DNA from: Bacteroidota bacterium
GTDB lineage: Bacteria; Bacteroidota; Bacteroidia; Bacteroidales; GCA-2748055
Direction of reading: 5' to 3'
Length of the DNA: 64,000 nucleotides
Assembly: GCA_024640885.1 (NCBI GenBank)
Contig: JAHEEC010000007.1
Coordinates: 1 to 64,000 of the forward strand
Shown: in pieces, positions 20,869 to 30,076 of the stretch
Layout: every line of letters starts with the position of its first letter
How positions within the stretch are numbered: the first letter of the stretch is position 1
Translations under genes and position numbers: made by a program
Notes under the pieces: generated by a model
Database searches by the model: none
Told to the model about the DNA's origin: nothing
What the model saw: the letters and a program-made list of their open reading frames with translations, nothing else

Positions 20869-21318
20869 TTAAATGTTGTCGGAGGCGTACCACTCCGCAT
20901 ATGAAGTGGCCGTTTCAAAAAGTTTAACTGAGTGCAGTTCCAATCCAGGGGAAAGCAAAGATTGAATCCTGGCGACAATAAACAAAACAAGGTTTTCACA
21001 GGTAGGCTGAAAATCAAATACATGGACCTTTTCATACATCTGCCTGATGGTGGACAGTGATTTTCCCTCTGCTTCCCTGTAAACCACCAGGGAGTGATCC
21101 AGGAAATCCACCACCGGGCCTTTGATCATATGCTTCAGATCCTTAAAATCGATCACCATCCCAAATTTGGAATTATTGCTGTCGGATACAGGTACGCCTT
21201 TCAACGTTACAAATAGCCTGTATGAATGCCCGTGGATGTTTTTACAAGCACCATCGTAATTCCATAATGCATGGGCCATTTCAAAATCAAATTCCTTCGT
21301 CACCCTGATGCTCTTCAT
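20869..21318 (-). CDS. queD: 6-carboxytetrahydropterin synthase family protein
   Basis: 'FDFEMAHALWNYDGACKNIHGHSYRLFVTLKG'; C-terminal 'HSVKLFETATSYAEWYASDN'. Confidence 0.88.
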   Translation of the reverse strand: MKSIRVTKEFDFEMAHALWNYDGACKNIHGHSYRLFVTLKGVPVSDSNNSKFGMVIDFKDLKHMIKGPVVDFLDHSLVVYREAEGKSLSTIRQMYEKVHVFDFQPTCENLVLFIVARIQSLLSPGLELHSVKLFETATSYAEWYASDNI

Positions 21319-21332
21319 CGTTTTTTGATTAT

Positions 21333-21632
21333 TTAGTCAATTGCACATTCACTGATACACCTCACAAGTTTGGTCAGATTTTTATGCCTGATGTAGTAAA
21401 GGGTACTTTTACCCTGCCTGCTGGAGGTGAGGATCCCCTTGTCCTTCAGGATTCCCAAATGGTGGGAAGTACTTGACTGCTCAATCTGCAATAGATTACG
21501 TATTTCAGTGACATTCAGCTTCTTGCCGTCTTGAAGATGCGCCAGAATGGCGAGTCTCATAGGATGCGATATGGCTTTGATCATGTTGACTGCCTTATCC
21601 ACTTCTCTGGGCTGTAGATCTGAGAATTCCAT
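21333..21632 (-). CDS. ArsR family winged-helix transcriptional regulator
   Basis: 'AISHPMRLAILAHLQDGKKLNVTEIRNLLQIEQSSTSHHLGILKDKGILTSSRQGKSTLYYI'. Confidence 0.9.
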   Translation of the reverse strand: MEFSDLQPREVDKAVNMIKAISHPMRLAILAHLQDGKKLNVTEIRNLLQIEQSSTSHHLGILKDKGILTSSRQGKSTLYYIRHKNLTKLVRCISECAID

Positions 21633-21672
21633 AGGAACCGGATTATCTTTTTTTATACATATTGATCACATG

Positions 21673-21680
21673 CAAATATA
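21673..21680 (-). promoter_or_regulatory. Putative -7 box TATATTTG for arsR-queD
   Basis: CAAATATA on plus strand, ~40 nt upstream of the ArsR start. Confidence 0.45.
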
Positions 21681-21752
21681 TTAATATTTAAGCTATTAAA
21701 TTTGTCCTGCTGTACAGTGGTGAATTTAATACCACAATCTCTTATCTTTTTC

Positions 21753-21760
21753 TACCTTTG
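21753..21760 (+). promoter_or_regulatory. Putative -7 box TACCTTTG for polyprenyl synthetase gene
   Basis: TAnnTTTG match 20 nt upstream of ATG 21781. Confidence 0.45.
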
Positions 21761-21780
21761 AAAATTCCTATCCCAACCAG

Positions 21781-22755
21781 ATGAGCAAATTAGAGGAGAT
21801 TAAATACCCGGTCCGGCAGGAAATGAAAGAGTTTGATAAAAGATTCAAATCTGCCGTTTCCAGCGGTGTCCCACTGGTAAATATTGTAACAGGTTACATC
21901 CTCCGCAGGAAGGGAAAGCAGATGCGGCCCCTTTTTGTCCTTCTCTCATCAAAACTTACCGGGGGCATTACCGAATCGACCTATACGGCTGCCTCCCTCA
22001 TCGAATTAATGCATACCGCCACCCTGGTTCACGATGATGTGGTGGATGAATCCAATGAGCGCAGGGGTGTGTTTTCCGTCAATGCCATCTGGAAATCCAA
22101 AGTGGCGGTTCTGCTGGGTGATTACCTCCTGGCCCGGGGCCTTCTTCTGGCCGTGGAGAAAAAGGATTATAACCTTCTTGAAATCGTTTCCAACGCTTCA
22201 AAAGAGATGAGTGAAGGTGAACTCGTTCAAATACAAAAATCCAGAAGCCTAAACATCGACACCGATACCTATTACGAGGTGATCAGGAAAAAAACCGCAA
22301 GCCTGATTGCCGCCTGCACTGCCAGTGGCGCCAGCGCTGCGGGTGCAGAACAAGAGGTGATTGACCGGGTATATGAAATGGGCATCAACATTGGAATGGC
22401 CTTCCAGATTAAGGACGATCTGTTTGATTATCAGCCACATGGGTTAATTGGCAAGCCTACCGGAAATGATATAAAGGATAAAAAATTCACCCTGCCCCTC
22501 ATTTATGCCCTGAACCAGGCCGAGTCCGGAAAAAGGAAGGCCATGATCAGGAAAATCCGAAACGGCAACCGAAGTCAGCGCGTGGTAAACGACGTGGTTC
22601 ATTTCGTCAATGAAATGGGAGGCATTTCCTTTGCATTTGACAAGATGCATGAGTTTAAGTCAAGTGCCATGGAGATCCTGCAAAGCTTCCCAGAATCCCC
22701 TGCCCGGGATTCCCTCCGGGAGCTGGTGGAATTTACAGTCTCCCGGAATAAATAG
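21781..22755 (+). CDS. Polyprenyl synthetase (trans-isoprenyl diphosphate synthase)
   Basis: 'LIELMHTATLVHDDVVDESNERRG' and 'GMAFQIKDDLFDYQP' (FARM/SARM Asp motifs). Confidence 0.92.
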   Translation: MSKLEEIKYPVRQEMKEFDKRFKSAVSSGVPLVNIVTGYILRRKGKQMRPLFVLLSSKLTGGITESTYTAASLIELMHTATLVHDDVVDESNERRGVFSVNAIWKSKVAVLLGDYLLARGLLLAVEKKDYNLLEIVSNASKEMSEGELVQIQKSRSLNIDTDTYYEVIRKKTASLIAACTASGASAAGAEQEVIDRVYEMGINIGMAFQIKDDLFDYQPHGLIGKPTGNDIKDKKFTLPLIYALNQAESGKRKAMIRKIRNGNRSQRVVNDVVHFVNEMGGISFAFDKMHEFKSSAMEILQSFPESPARDSLRELVEFTVSRNK

Positions 22756-22762
22756 TCCGGCC

Positions 22763-24571
22763 TTATTTTCTTAAAAGGTGTTCCTGTACCATTCCGGCTC
22801 TCTCCAGTCCGATCTCCCCGGCAAGCTCTTCCAGCGAAGCACTTTCAATCCCTTCAAGGGATTTGAACTTTACAAATAACTTTTCAATGCTTTTTGGCCC
22901 GATACCGGCAATCCTTTCCAGTGAGGAAGCGGTCATTGAACCAGACCTCTTTTGCCTGTGGAAGGCGATCCCAAATCGATGCGCTTCGTTTCGGAGGTTT
23001 TGAATCAGTTTTAAGGATTCTGAACTCTTATCGATATAAAGCGGGACAGGATCATCGGGAAAATAGATCTCTTCCAGCCTCTTCGCAATACCAATAATGG
23101 CGATGGTCCCGCGCAATCCAAGTTTTTCAAGGCTCTTTAATGCGGCACTAAGCTGCCCCTTCCCCCCGTCGATTATGATCAGCTGAGGCAATTGCTGCTC
23201 CTCTTCGAGCAACCTTTTGTACCTCCTGAAAACCACCTCCTCCATGGAGGCAAAATCATCAATACCTGTTACACTTTTGATATTGTAGTGCCGGTAATCT
23301 TTTTTTGAGGGTTTGCCCTGCTTAAAAACCACACAGGCAGCTACCGGGGCGCTTCCCTGCATATTGCTGTTGTCAAAACATTCAATATGAAGAGGCCTTT
23401 CATTTAACCTGAGATCTGCCTGGAGGGTAGTGAGAATCCGGTCAGCTGTGCCAGGCTGTTTTCGGGTGGTGGCCCTTTTCTTCTTTTCCAACCTGTAACT
23501 TCGGGCATTTCGTTCAGAAAGTTCCAGTAATTTCTTTTTATCTCCCCGGCGGGGCACGGTGATCCTGTTTTCAGGGAAATAGGCCTGCAGGTCTATGGGA
23601 ATTATTAATTCCCTGGAGCTGCTTTCAATCCTTTGCCTCAGATCCGTGACAGCAAATGCGAGCAAATCCTCATCGGATTCATCAAGCTTCTTTTTAATCT
23701 CCACCGTGTGAGCCTGAATAACCGCACCCTTTACAACCTTTAAGAAATTCACATATGCCTCCTTCTCATCACTCACTATGCTGAATACATCCACATCGTG
23801 TATGGAAGGATTTACAATGGTGGATTTGCTCTGGTACCTGGAGAGGATCTCTATCTTCTCTTTAAACTGATTGGCCTCCTCGAACCGGAATGACGCTGCG
23901 CGTTTATCCATCTCCCCTTTCAGGTAATGAATCACCTCATTCAGGTTTCCCTTGATAATCTCCCTGATCTGTTCTATGGTTTCATCGTAATCCGCCTCGG
24001 GTTGCAATTGTTCGCAGGGTCCCTTACAATTGCCAATATGGTACTCAAGACATACCTTAAATTTCTTCTGTTGAATGTTCTCCCTTGTAAGTGAAAGTTT
24101 ACAGGTTCTAAGTTGATACATCTGCCTGATGAGGGACAATAGAATTTTAACCGAATAGGCGGAAGTGTATGGCCCATAATACCTGGATCCGTCTTCCATC
24201 ACGTTCCGGGTTGAAAAGACCCTGGGGAAGGGTTCCTTTTTTATACAGATCCATGGAAATGTTTTATCATCCTTGAGAAGGATGTTATAGCGGGGTTGGT
24301 GTTTTTTGATCAGGTTGTTTTCCAGCAGGAGCGCATCGGATTCACTATTCACCACGATGTGTTTTATCTCCCATATTTTATCGACCAGCACTTTGACCTT
24401 ATAGGATTCAAATTTCTTTTTGTTGAAATATGAAGAGACCCGCTTTTTCAGGTTCTTTGCCTTGCCGATATAAATTATGATCCCCTTATGATCATAAAAC
24501 TGATAGACTCCGGGCTGATCCGGCAAAGAGGTAATCAATGTTTGAATATGGGTTTGAACTTGCTTATCCAT
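22763..24571 (-). CDS. uvrC: Excinuclease ABC subunit C
   Basis: GIY-YIG 'LPDQPGVYQFYDHKGIIIYIGKAKNLKKRVSSYF', 'ECFDNSNMQGSAPVAACVVFKQGKPSKKDYRHYNIK', C-terminal HhH. Confidence 0.95.
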   Translation of the reverse strand: MDKQVQTHIQTLITSLPDQPGVYQFYDHKGIIIYIGKAKNLKKRVSSYFNKKKFESYKVKVLVDKIWEIKHIVVNSESDALLLENNLIKKHQPRYNILLKDDKTFPWICIKKEPFPRVFSTRNVMEDGSRYYGPYTSAYSVKILLSLIRQMYQLRTCKLSLTRENIQQKKFKVCLEYHIGNCKGPCEQLQPEADYDETIEQIREIIKGNLNEVIHYLKGEMDKRAASFRFEEANQFKEKIEILSRYQSKSTIVNPSIHDVDVFSIVSDEKEAYVNFLKVVKGAVIQAHTVEIKKKLDESDEDLLAFAVTDLRQRIESSSRELIIPIDLQAYFPENRITVPRRGDKKKLLELSERNARSYRLEKKKRATTRKQPGTADRILTTLQADLRLNERPLHIECFDNSNMQGSAPVAACVVFKQGKPSKKDYRHYNIKSVTGIDDFASMEEVVFRRYKRLLEEEQQLPQLIIIDGGKGQLSAALKSLEKLGLRGTIAIIGIAKRLEEIYFPDDPVPLYIDKSSESLKLIQNLRNEAHRFGIAFHRQKRSGSMTASSLERIAGIGPKSIEKLFVKFKSLEGIESASLEELAGEIGLERAGMVQEHLLRK

Positions 24572-24783
24572 GACAAAATTCACCTCCGGTGGGCTTGTTT
24601 TTCCCTCCTGTGGCCCGGGACCTGGTCAAATATGCGATTCTCCGAGCCTTAAAAGGGTTAATTTTTAGTGCATTTTCTTTTATAATTGATTCATACAGAA
24701 AATGTTTAACCGACCGCCTCTTCCACGTACGGGGCATGCAAAATATTTCAATCTACGTGAAAATCCAGGCATTTATTGCCAAT

Positions 24784-25341
24784 CTAAGCTCCCCTGAAGG
24801 AGATTATGGACTCCACGTCATATTTTTCCAATTTCCTCCTTCCGTGAAGGTCGGGCAACTCCACAAGGAATAAAACTTTCAGTACGACCCCTCCAAGTTC
24901 TTCCACCAATTTGCATCCCGCTTCAGCGGTCCCCCCTGTGGCCAGAAGATCATCCACAATCACGATCCTCTCTCCATGTTTGATGGCATCTTCATGAACC
25001 TCCAGGGCATCTTCACCGTACTCAAGCATATAATTGACTCGCCTTTTCTTATAAGGCAATTTTCCAGGCTTCCGCATCATCACCACTCCGCCACCAAGTT
25101 TTCCTGAAAGCGCCCCGGCCAACAAAAATCCGCGGGCCTCTATCCCGGCAAATTTATCATAAGAAATGATCCCGGATGCTGCGTCGGACATCAAACCTGC
25201 CATTAAATTCAATGCAATTGCCATGGATTCCCCATCCTGGAAAATGGTTGTGAGGTCCCTGAAAACAATTCCTTTCTTTGGATAATCGCTGATGGACCTT
25301 GTGCTCTTTATTAAATGCGCTATGGCTTCCTGTTTGTTCAT
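24784..25341 (-). CDS. apt: Adenine phosphoribosyltransferase
   Basis: 'FRDLTTIFQDGESM', 'IEARGFLLAGALSGKLGGGVVMMRKPGKLPYKK', 'RIVIVDDLLATGGTAEA'. Confidence 0.94.
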   Translation of the reverse strand: MNKQEAIAHLIKSTRSISDYPKKGIVFRDLTTIFQDGESMAIALNLMAGLMSDAASGIISYDKFAGIEARGFLLAGALSGKLGGGVVMMRKPGKLPYKKRRVNYMLEYGEDALEVHEDAIKHGERIVIVDDLLATGGTAEAGCKLVEELGGVVLKVLFLVELPDLHGRRKLEKYDVESIISFRGA

Positions 25342-25381
25342 CTTGTGGTTCCTGAATGGAATGATGAAATATAGCCCAAAA

Positions 25382-25397
25382 TGTTCCACGTGGAACT
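25382..25397. promoter_or_regulatory. Putative parS centromere site (ParB binding)
   Basis: TGTTCCACGTGGAACT; 14-bp perfect palindrome GTTCCACGTGGAAC matching the conserved bacterial parS core, overlapping the mnmG stop. Confidence 0.75.
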
Positions 25398-27270
25398 ATC
25401 GGCCCATATAAATTAATAACACACTGATATCACTTGGAGAAACACCGGAAATCCTGGAAGCCTGACCAATGGTTCCCGGCTTTAACTTGCTAAGTTTTTG
25501 CCTGGCTTCGGTAGAAAGGCTTTTCAACCTGTGATAATCAAAATTTTCATCCAACCTGATGCGTTCAAGCCTTTTGATCTTATCCGCCATCTGCCGTTCT
25601 CTGACAATATACCCTTCATACTTGATGGAAATTTCTGCCGCCTCGAGGATTTCATCCCCCCTTCTGCCGCATTCCTCGTAAAGCTTCTTTAACCCCGGGA
25701 TCTCATGGATGAGGTCCCACAAAGATACCTGAGGCCGTTTTACAACTTCAATCAATTTCATTTTTTGACGCAGTGGCGAAGTCCCGGCTGAGGTAAGAAA
25801 TCCATTGATCATTTCTGGTGATATGCTCGTCTCCTCCATGAACACCACCAGGGACTCGACCAGCTTTCTTTTTTCTTTAAGCAAGGCCACCCTTTCTTCG
25901 CCAGCCAATCCTATCATTGCACTAAGCTCGGTGAGCCGTTCATCGGCATTATCCTGACGAAGTAAAATCCTGTATTCAGCCCTCGAGGTGAACATCCTGT
26001 AAGGTTCATCCACCCCTTTTGTCACCAGGTCATCAATCAAAACTCCTATATATGCCTGATCCCGTCCCAGTACAAACTCCTGGTCTCCCCGTACCCTTAA
26101 ACCGGCATTTATACCAGCCATCAATCCCTGCGCCCCTGCCTCTTCATAACCAGTGGTTCCATTGATCTGTCCTGCAAAATACAAGTTTGGCAAGTGTTTA
26201 GTTTCAAGTGTATGGTACAACTGGGTGGGGGGATAATAATCGTATTCGATGGCATATCCGGGTCTGAAAATTTTCACTTTCTCCAGTCCTTCCACCTGAA
26301 GGAGCGCTTTGTATTGCACCTCCCAGGGCAATGAGGATGAAAACCCATTGATGTAATATTCCACTGTATTCAATCCTTCGGGTTCCAGGAATAACTGGTG
26401 CTGCTCCTTTTCGGAAAATGTAACAATCTTGTCCTCTATGCTCGGACAATACCGAGGACCGATGCTCTCAATGGTACCATTAAACATGGGGCTCTGATCA
26501 AAACCCTTTTCCAGTTCTGAGTGGACGGTAAGGTTTGTATAGGCTATGTAACAGCTTTTATGATTGGTGTAGTCTACCTGGTGATCCAGGTAGCTGAATT
26601 TCCTCTGCTCCTTGTCCCCCGGCTGTTCCTGCAATTTCTTAAAATCGATGCTTCTGCCATCAATTCTTGCCGGCGTCCCGGTTTTCATCCTGCCCACCTC
26701 AAATCCGTGATCCCTGAGCTGTTCGCTCAATCCGTAGGCCGGGGGCTCTCCCATTCTTCCGCCCTGCAATTTGACACTCCCCACATGGATTAATCCGTTG
26801 ATAAATGTACCCGCGGTAAGGATCACTTTCCTGGAGTAAAATCTTATTCCCATTCCAGTCTCCACACCCCTTACCTTCCCCTCCTCAATCACAAGGCTTG
26901 TAACTTTATCCTGCCAGAACTCAAGCTTTTCAATTCCCTCAAGGACTTTTCTCCACTCCAAAGTAAAGGTTGCCCTGTCACACTGTGCCCTGGGGCTCCA
27001 CATGGCCGGACCCTTGCTTCTGTTCAACATCCTGAACTGGATCATGGACCGGTCGGTGACAATGCCAGAATAACCTCCAATTGCGTCTATCTCCCTGATT
27101 ATCTGCCCCTTAGCAACTCCCCCCATGGCCGGATTGCATGACATCTGTGCAAATTTTGTCATATCCATGGTGATCAACAGGGTTCTGCAACCCATATTGC
27201 CCGCAGCAGAAGCAGCCTCGCAGCCCGCATGCCCGCCGCCTACCACAATCACGTCATATTCTGAATTCAT
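25396..27270 (-). CDS. mnmG: tRNA uridine-5-carboxymethylaminomethyl(34) synthesis enzyme MnmG (GidA)
   Basis: 'YDVIVVGGGHAGCEAASAAGNMGCRTLLITMDM', 'CNPAMGGVAKGQIIREIDAIGG'. Confidence 0.96.
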   Translation of the reverse strand: MNSEYDVIVVGGGHAGCEAASAAGNMGCRTLLITMDMTKFAQMSCNPAMGGVAKGQIIREIDAIGGYSGIVTDRSMIQFRMLNRSKGPAMWSPRAQCDRATFTLEWRKVLEGIEKLEFWQDKVTSLVIEEGKVRGVETGMGIRFYSRKVILTAGTFINGLIHVGSVKLQGGRMGEPPAYGLSEQLRDHGFEVGRMKTGTPARIDGRSIDFKKLQEQPGDKEQRKFSYLDHQVDYTNHKSCYIAYTNLTVHSELEKGFDQSPMFNGTIESIGPRYCPSIEDKIVTFSEKEQHQLFLEPEGLNTVEYYINGFSSSLPWEVQYKALLQVEGLEKVKIFRPGYAIEYDYYPPTQLYHTLETKHLPNLYFAGQINGTTGYEEAGAQGLMAGINAGLRVRGDQEFVLGRDQAYIGVLIDDLVTKGVDEPYRMFTSRAEYRILLRQDNADERLTELSAMIGLAGEERVALLKEKRKLVESLVVFMEETSISPEMINGFLTSAGTSPLRQKMKLIEVVKRPQVSLWDLIHEIPGLKKLYEECGRRGDEILEAAEISIKYEGYIVRERQMADKIKRLERIRLDENFDYHRLKSLSTEARQKLSKLKPGTIGQASRISGVSPSDISVLLIYMGR

Positions 27271-27697
27271 TCTTAACCAGTTTCAACCACAAATGTAATG
27301 CTTCATTTTCCTTTTCCCGCATCCCCTCCTTCTCCGCTGACGATCCATCGTGATATCCCATGAGGTGCAGCACCCCATGGATCATCACCCTTCTTAGTTC
27401 TTCCCCCATGCTGACACGGTAAAATTCAGCATTCTCCATCACCTGATCAATGCTGATAAAAATATCTCCTGAAGTGATGTTTTCATCGCCATACTCAAAA
27501 GTGATAACGTCTGTAAAATGATTGTGGTTCAAATATTCCTGGTTCATGAGCCTGAGCTGCTCATTGGAAGTAAAAATAAAATTCAGGGGACCCTGAATTT
27601 TTCCTTCGGATTCGATCCATTGGCGAATCCACTTTTTATGCCTGATCTTCTTTTCTAAATCAAATGAAATTCCTTCACTATGAAAGCATATTGCCAC
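27254..27697 (-). CDS. ybeY: Endoribonuclease YbeY (rRNA maturation RNase)
   Basis: 'HNHFTDVITFEYG' and zinc motif 'MIHGVLHLMGYHDGSSAEKEGM'. Confidence 0.92.
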   Translation of the reverse strand: MAICFHSEGISFDLEKKIRHKKWIRQWIESEGKIQGPLNFIFTSNEQLRLMNQEYLNHNHFTDVITFEYGDENITSGDIFISIDQVMENAEFYRVSMGEELRRVMIHGVLHLMGYHDGSSAEKEGMREKENEALHLWLKLVKNEFRI

Positions 27698-28092
27698 TAT
27701 AATTTGAACTTAAGCTCGACAATGCGCCCCTGGTCCAGGTAAAGAATCTCATCGGAAAGCCGCTCCATAAGGAAGATTCCTCTCCCGTTGATCTTCTCCA
27801 GGTTCTCCGGTGCCGTTGGATCCGGCACATTCTTGTGGTCAAATCCCTTGCCCTGATCCTCTATATGGACCTTCAACTCTTTCTCCTCAAGACGAATCTT
27901 AATGGACACTTTCTTATTTGGATCGGAATTGTTCCCGTGAATAATGGCATTATTCGTAGCCTCCATGGTAGCAACCAGCACATTTCCATACACCTCATCA
28001 CTCAGATCAAGTTCAAGCGAGAGATCGTCAATTGCTTTTTCCACCAATCTCAGGTTCCCAATTTCAGAGGGAATATTAAGGTCTTTTATCAT
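27697..28092 (-). CDS. ATP-binding protein, anti-sigma factor RsbW-like HATPase
   Basis: 'VATMEATNNAIIHGNNSDPNKKVSI', 'DQGKGFDHKNVPDP', 'GRGIFLMERLSDE'. Confidence 0.85.
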   Translation of the reverse strand: MIKDLNIPSEIGNLRLVEKAIDDLSLELDLSDEVYGNVLVATMEATNNAIIHGNNSDPNKKVSIKIRLEEKELKVHIEDQGKGFDHKNVPDPTAPENLEKINGRGIFLMERLSDEILYLDQGRIVELKFKL

Positions 28093-28151
28093 AGTAATTC
28101 CTGTGGACGGTTCTTATACGGTGGTACCCCTCCAAAGGTTCCAAAAAAAGA

Positions 28152-29339
28152 TTATTTGCTAAGCCACTCTTCAGGATTTAGAATGCTTCGTTCCTGCCAG
28201 ACCTCCAGATGGACCATTGAAATATCCTTTTTGTCATCGGAAAAAGCTTCTCCTATGACCTCTTTTGTAAGCACTTTATCCCCTGTTTTTACCCTCACAT
28301 TCACCAGGTTCTGATACACAGACAAAAATTCACCGTGCCTGATAAGTACCGTATAGTTTGCTCCCAGGATGGCGAACACTTTTGTCACATCTCCTTCAAA
28401 AATTGCCCTTACTTCAGTACCCGCAGCACTGTGGATGTCGATCCCATTATTCTTTACACTTGATCCCACCAAACCCGGAAATTCATGGTCCCCGAACCCG
28501 GTGGTGATGATTCCCCTGTCCACAGGCCAGGGAAGCTTTCCCTTATTCCTTTTGAAATCATTCCCCACAAGCTCCTGCTCCGGGGTAAGAGCTGCATATA
28601 TATTGGAAGAATTCAGTTTTCTTGCCTCTTCCTCTATAATCTCCCTTATCTTCGTTTCCAGCTCCCTGGCAATCCTCTCCTTCTCTTCGATCTCCTTTTT
28701 TAACCTGCTCTCCTGCCTTTTTAATTCATTCACCATTCCGGCCTGTTCGCTTCTCTGGCTTTCAAGCTTCCCCTGTTCACTCTCCTTCTCCTCAAGCACC
28801 GCGAGTTTATCACTCTTTAGTCCGTTCAGCTCCTCCTTTTTCTGAGCCAGCGTGATGATCAGGGCCTCAATTTCAGCGGCCTTTTTCACCCTGTACTCAC
28901 TAATATACTTGAGGTATTTATACCTTTGATAAGATTGTGAAATTGTCGTCCCGGCCAGGATATACATCAGCTTCTCATAGTTGGTGTGGTTCCTGTAAGC
29001 ATAATAGATCAACCGGGCATACTCCTCCCGGTTCTTCTCGTTCTCACTGGTAAGCTTGCGTATCTGGCTCTCTGTTTCAGCAATATCTGTATTGATCAAT
29101 CCCACCTCCTGTTCCAGTGTCTTGATTAACCGGTCCCTTGAGCTGATCCCCTGTTGAAGGATTCGAATGCGCTGTGCGGAACTGCTTCTTTTTTCAGCTG
29201 TTTTTTCCATCAGTTCCCTGGCCAGCTTGATATCGTCAAAGGCCCTCTGCTTTTGCTGCTGCAGATCCTCCTTTGTTTGACCTGAGAGGTGGGCCACCAC
29301 GAGGGCCCCAAAAAAGAAAAAAGCCAATACTCTTCTCAT
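28152..29339 (-). CDS. Murein hydrolase activator EnvC / M23 family peptidase
   Basis: Signal peptide, long coiled coil, C-terminal degenerate LytM domain. Confidence 0.85.
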   Translation of the reverse strand: MRRVLAFFFFGALVVAHLSGQTKEDLQQQKQRAFDDIKLARELMEKTAEKRSSSAQRIRILQQGISSRDRLIKTLEQEVGLINTDIAETESQIRKLTSENEKNREEYARLIYYAYRNHTNYEKLMYILAGTTISQSYQRYKYLKYISEYRVKKAAEIEALIITLAQKKEELNGLKSDKLAVLEEKESEQGKLESQRSEQAGMVNELKRQESRLKKEIEEKERIARELETKIREIIEEEARKLNSSNIYAALTPEQELVGNDFKRNKGKLPWPVDRGIITTGFGDHEFPGLVGSSVKNNGIDIHSAAGTEVRAIFEGDVTKVFAILGANYTVLIRHGEFLSVYQNLVNVRVKTGDKVLTKEVIGEAFSDDKKDISMVHLEVWQERSILNPEEWLSK

Positions 29340-30076
29340 CTCAATTCTGTAAAGGTATATTTCCTGGGATTCACATCCATTTTAATCTCCAGCGGCCGAT
29401 TATAAGTCACGGCTCCCCCCTTTGTCAAAATCTCAAATTCTGTAATCATAAAGTTCGAATATACTTTAAATCCGTCATCTACCCTTTCTCCATTAAGGAA
29501 TGACCTGGTCCGCTGGTGATAGAAATCAAACCGTGTCAGCTGCAAAAGATCCCGGTTTAAGTACAATCTCTTTTTAATATATTCCTCGTCAAAATCAAAC
29601 TCAATGGTTTTTTCCATGTCATCACGAGCCAGCTCCATGTCATCACACAGGTAATACCTGCTGACCAGGTTCTGTAAATCCCTGAAATTTACGGGATACT
29701 GGTATCCAAAACGCCTTTCTAAAGGTGCCCGGTATACAATTCGGTTTAACCTGTTGATCACTTTGATGGAATCGCTCATGACACTGGCCCTTAGGATCTC
29801 ATATCCGCTGTTTACAGCCGAAAGGTACAGGATGGAATCCTTCCTGGAATAAAGGGTCAGCGTCACCTCATACCTTTCACCATCAAATATCAGCATGGCC
29901 TCCGCCTTGCTGATGAGGATACTCTGAATGGTATCCAGCGCCACACACTGCGATGCAAGCCCTTTAACTCCTTTTATCTCGGGAATATCTGCTTTCTGAA
30001 TCTCTTTTACCGTCCTGCACTGGTAAAAGAGAAGTCCCATTGCCACAAGTATCAGCCACAGGCCCCTATTCATCAC
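29336..30076 (-). CDS. DUF4292 domain-containing lipoprotein
   Basis: Lipobox-like 'LLFYQCRTVKE'; LolA-like architecture; overlaps the envC-like start (ATGA). Confidence 0.7.
   Translation of the reverse strand: MMNRGLWLILVAMGLLFYQCRTVKEIQKADIPEIKGVKGLASQCVALDTIQSILISKAEAMLIFDGERYEVTLTLYSRKDSILYLSAVNSGYEILRASVMSDSIKVINRLNRIVYRAPLERRFGYQYPVNFRDLQNLVSRYYLCDDMELARDDMEKTIEFDFDEEYIKKRLYLNRDLLQLTRFDFYHQRTRSFLNGERVDDGFKVYSNFMITEFEILTKGGAVTYNRPLEIKMDVNPRKYTFTELR

Noticed and set aside
24589-24873. 94-aa plus-strand ORF between uvrC and apt
   Set aside because: Runs antisense into apt and has no recognisable domain or clear promoter.
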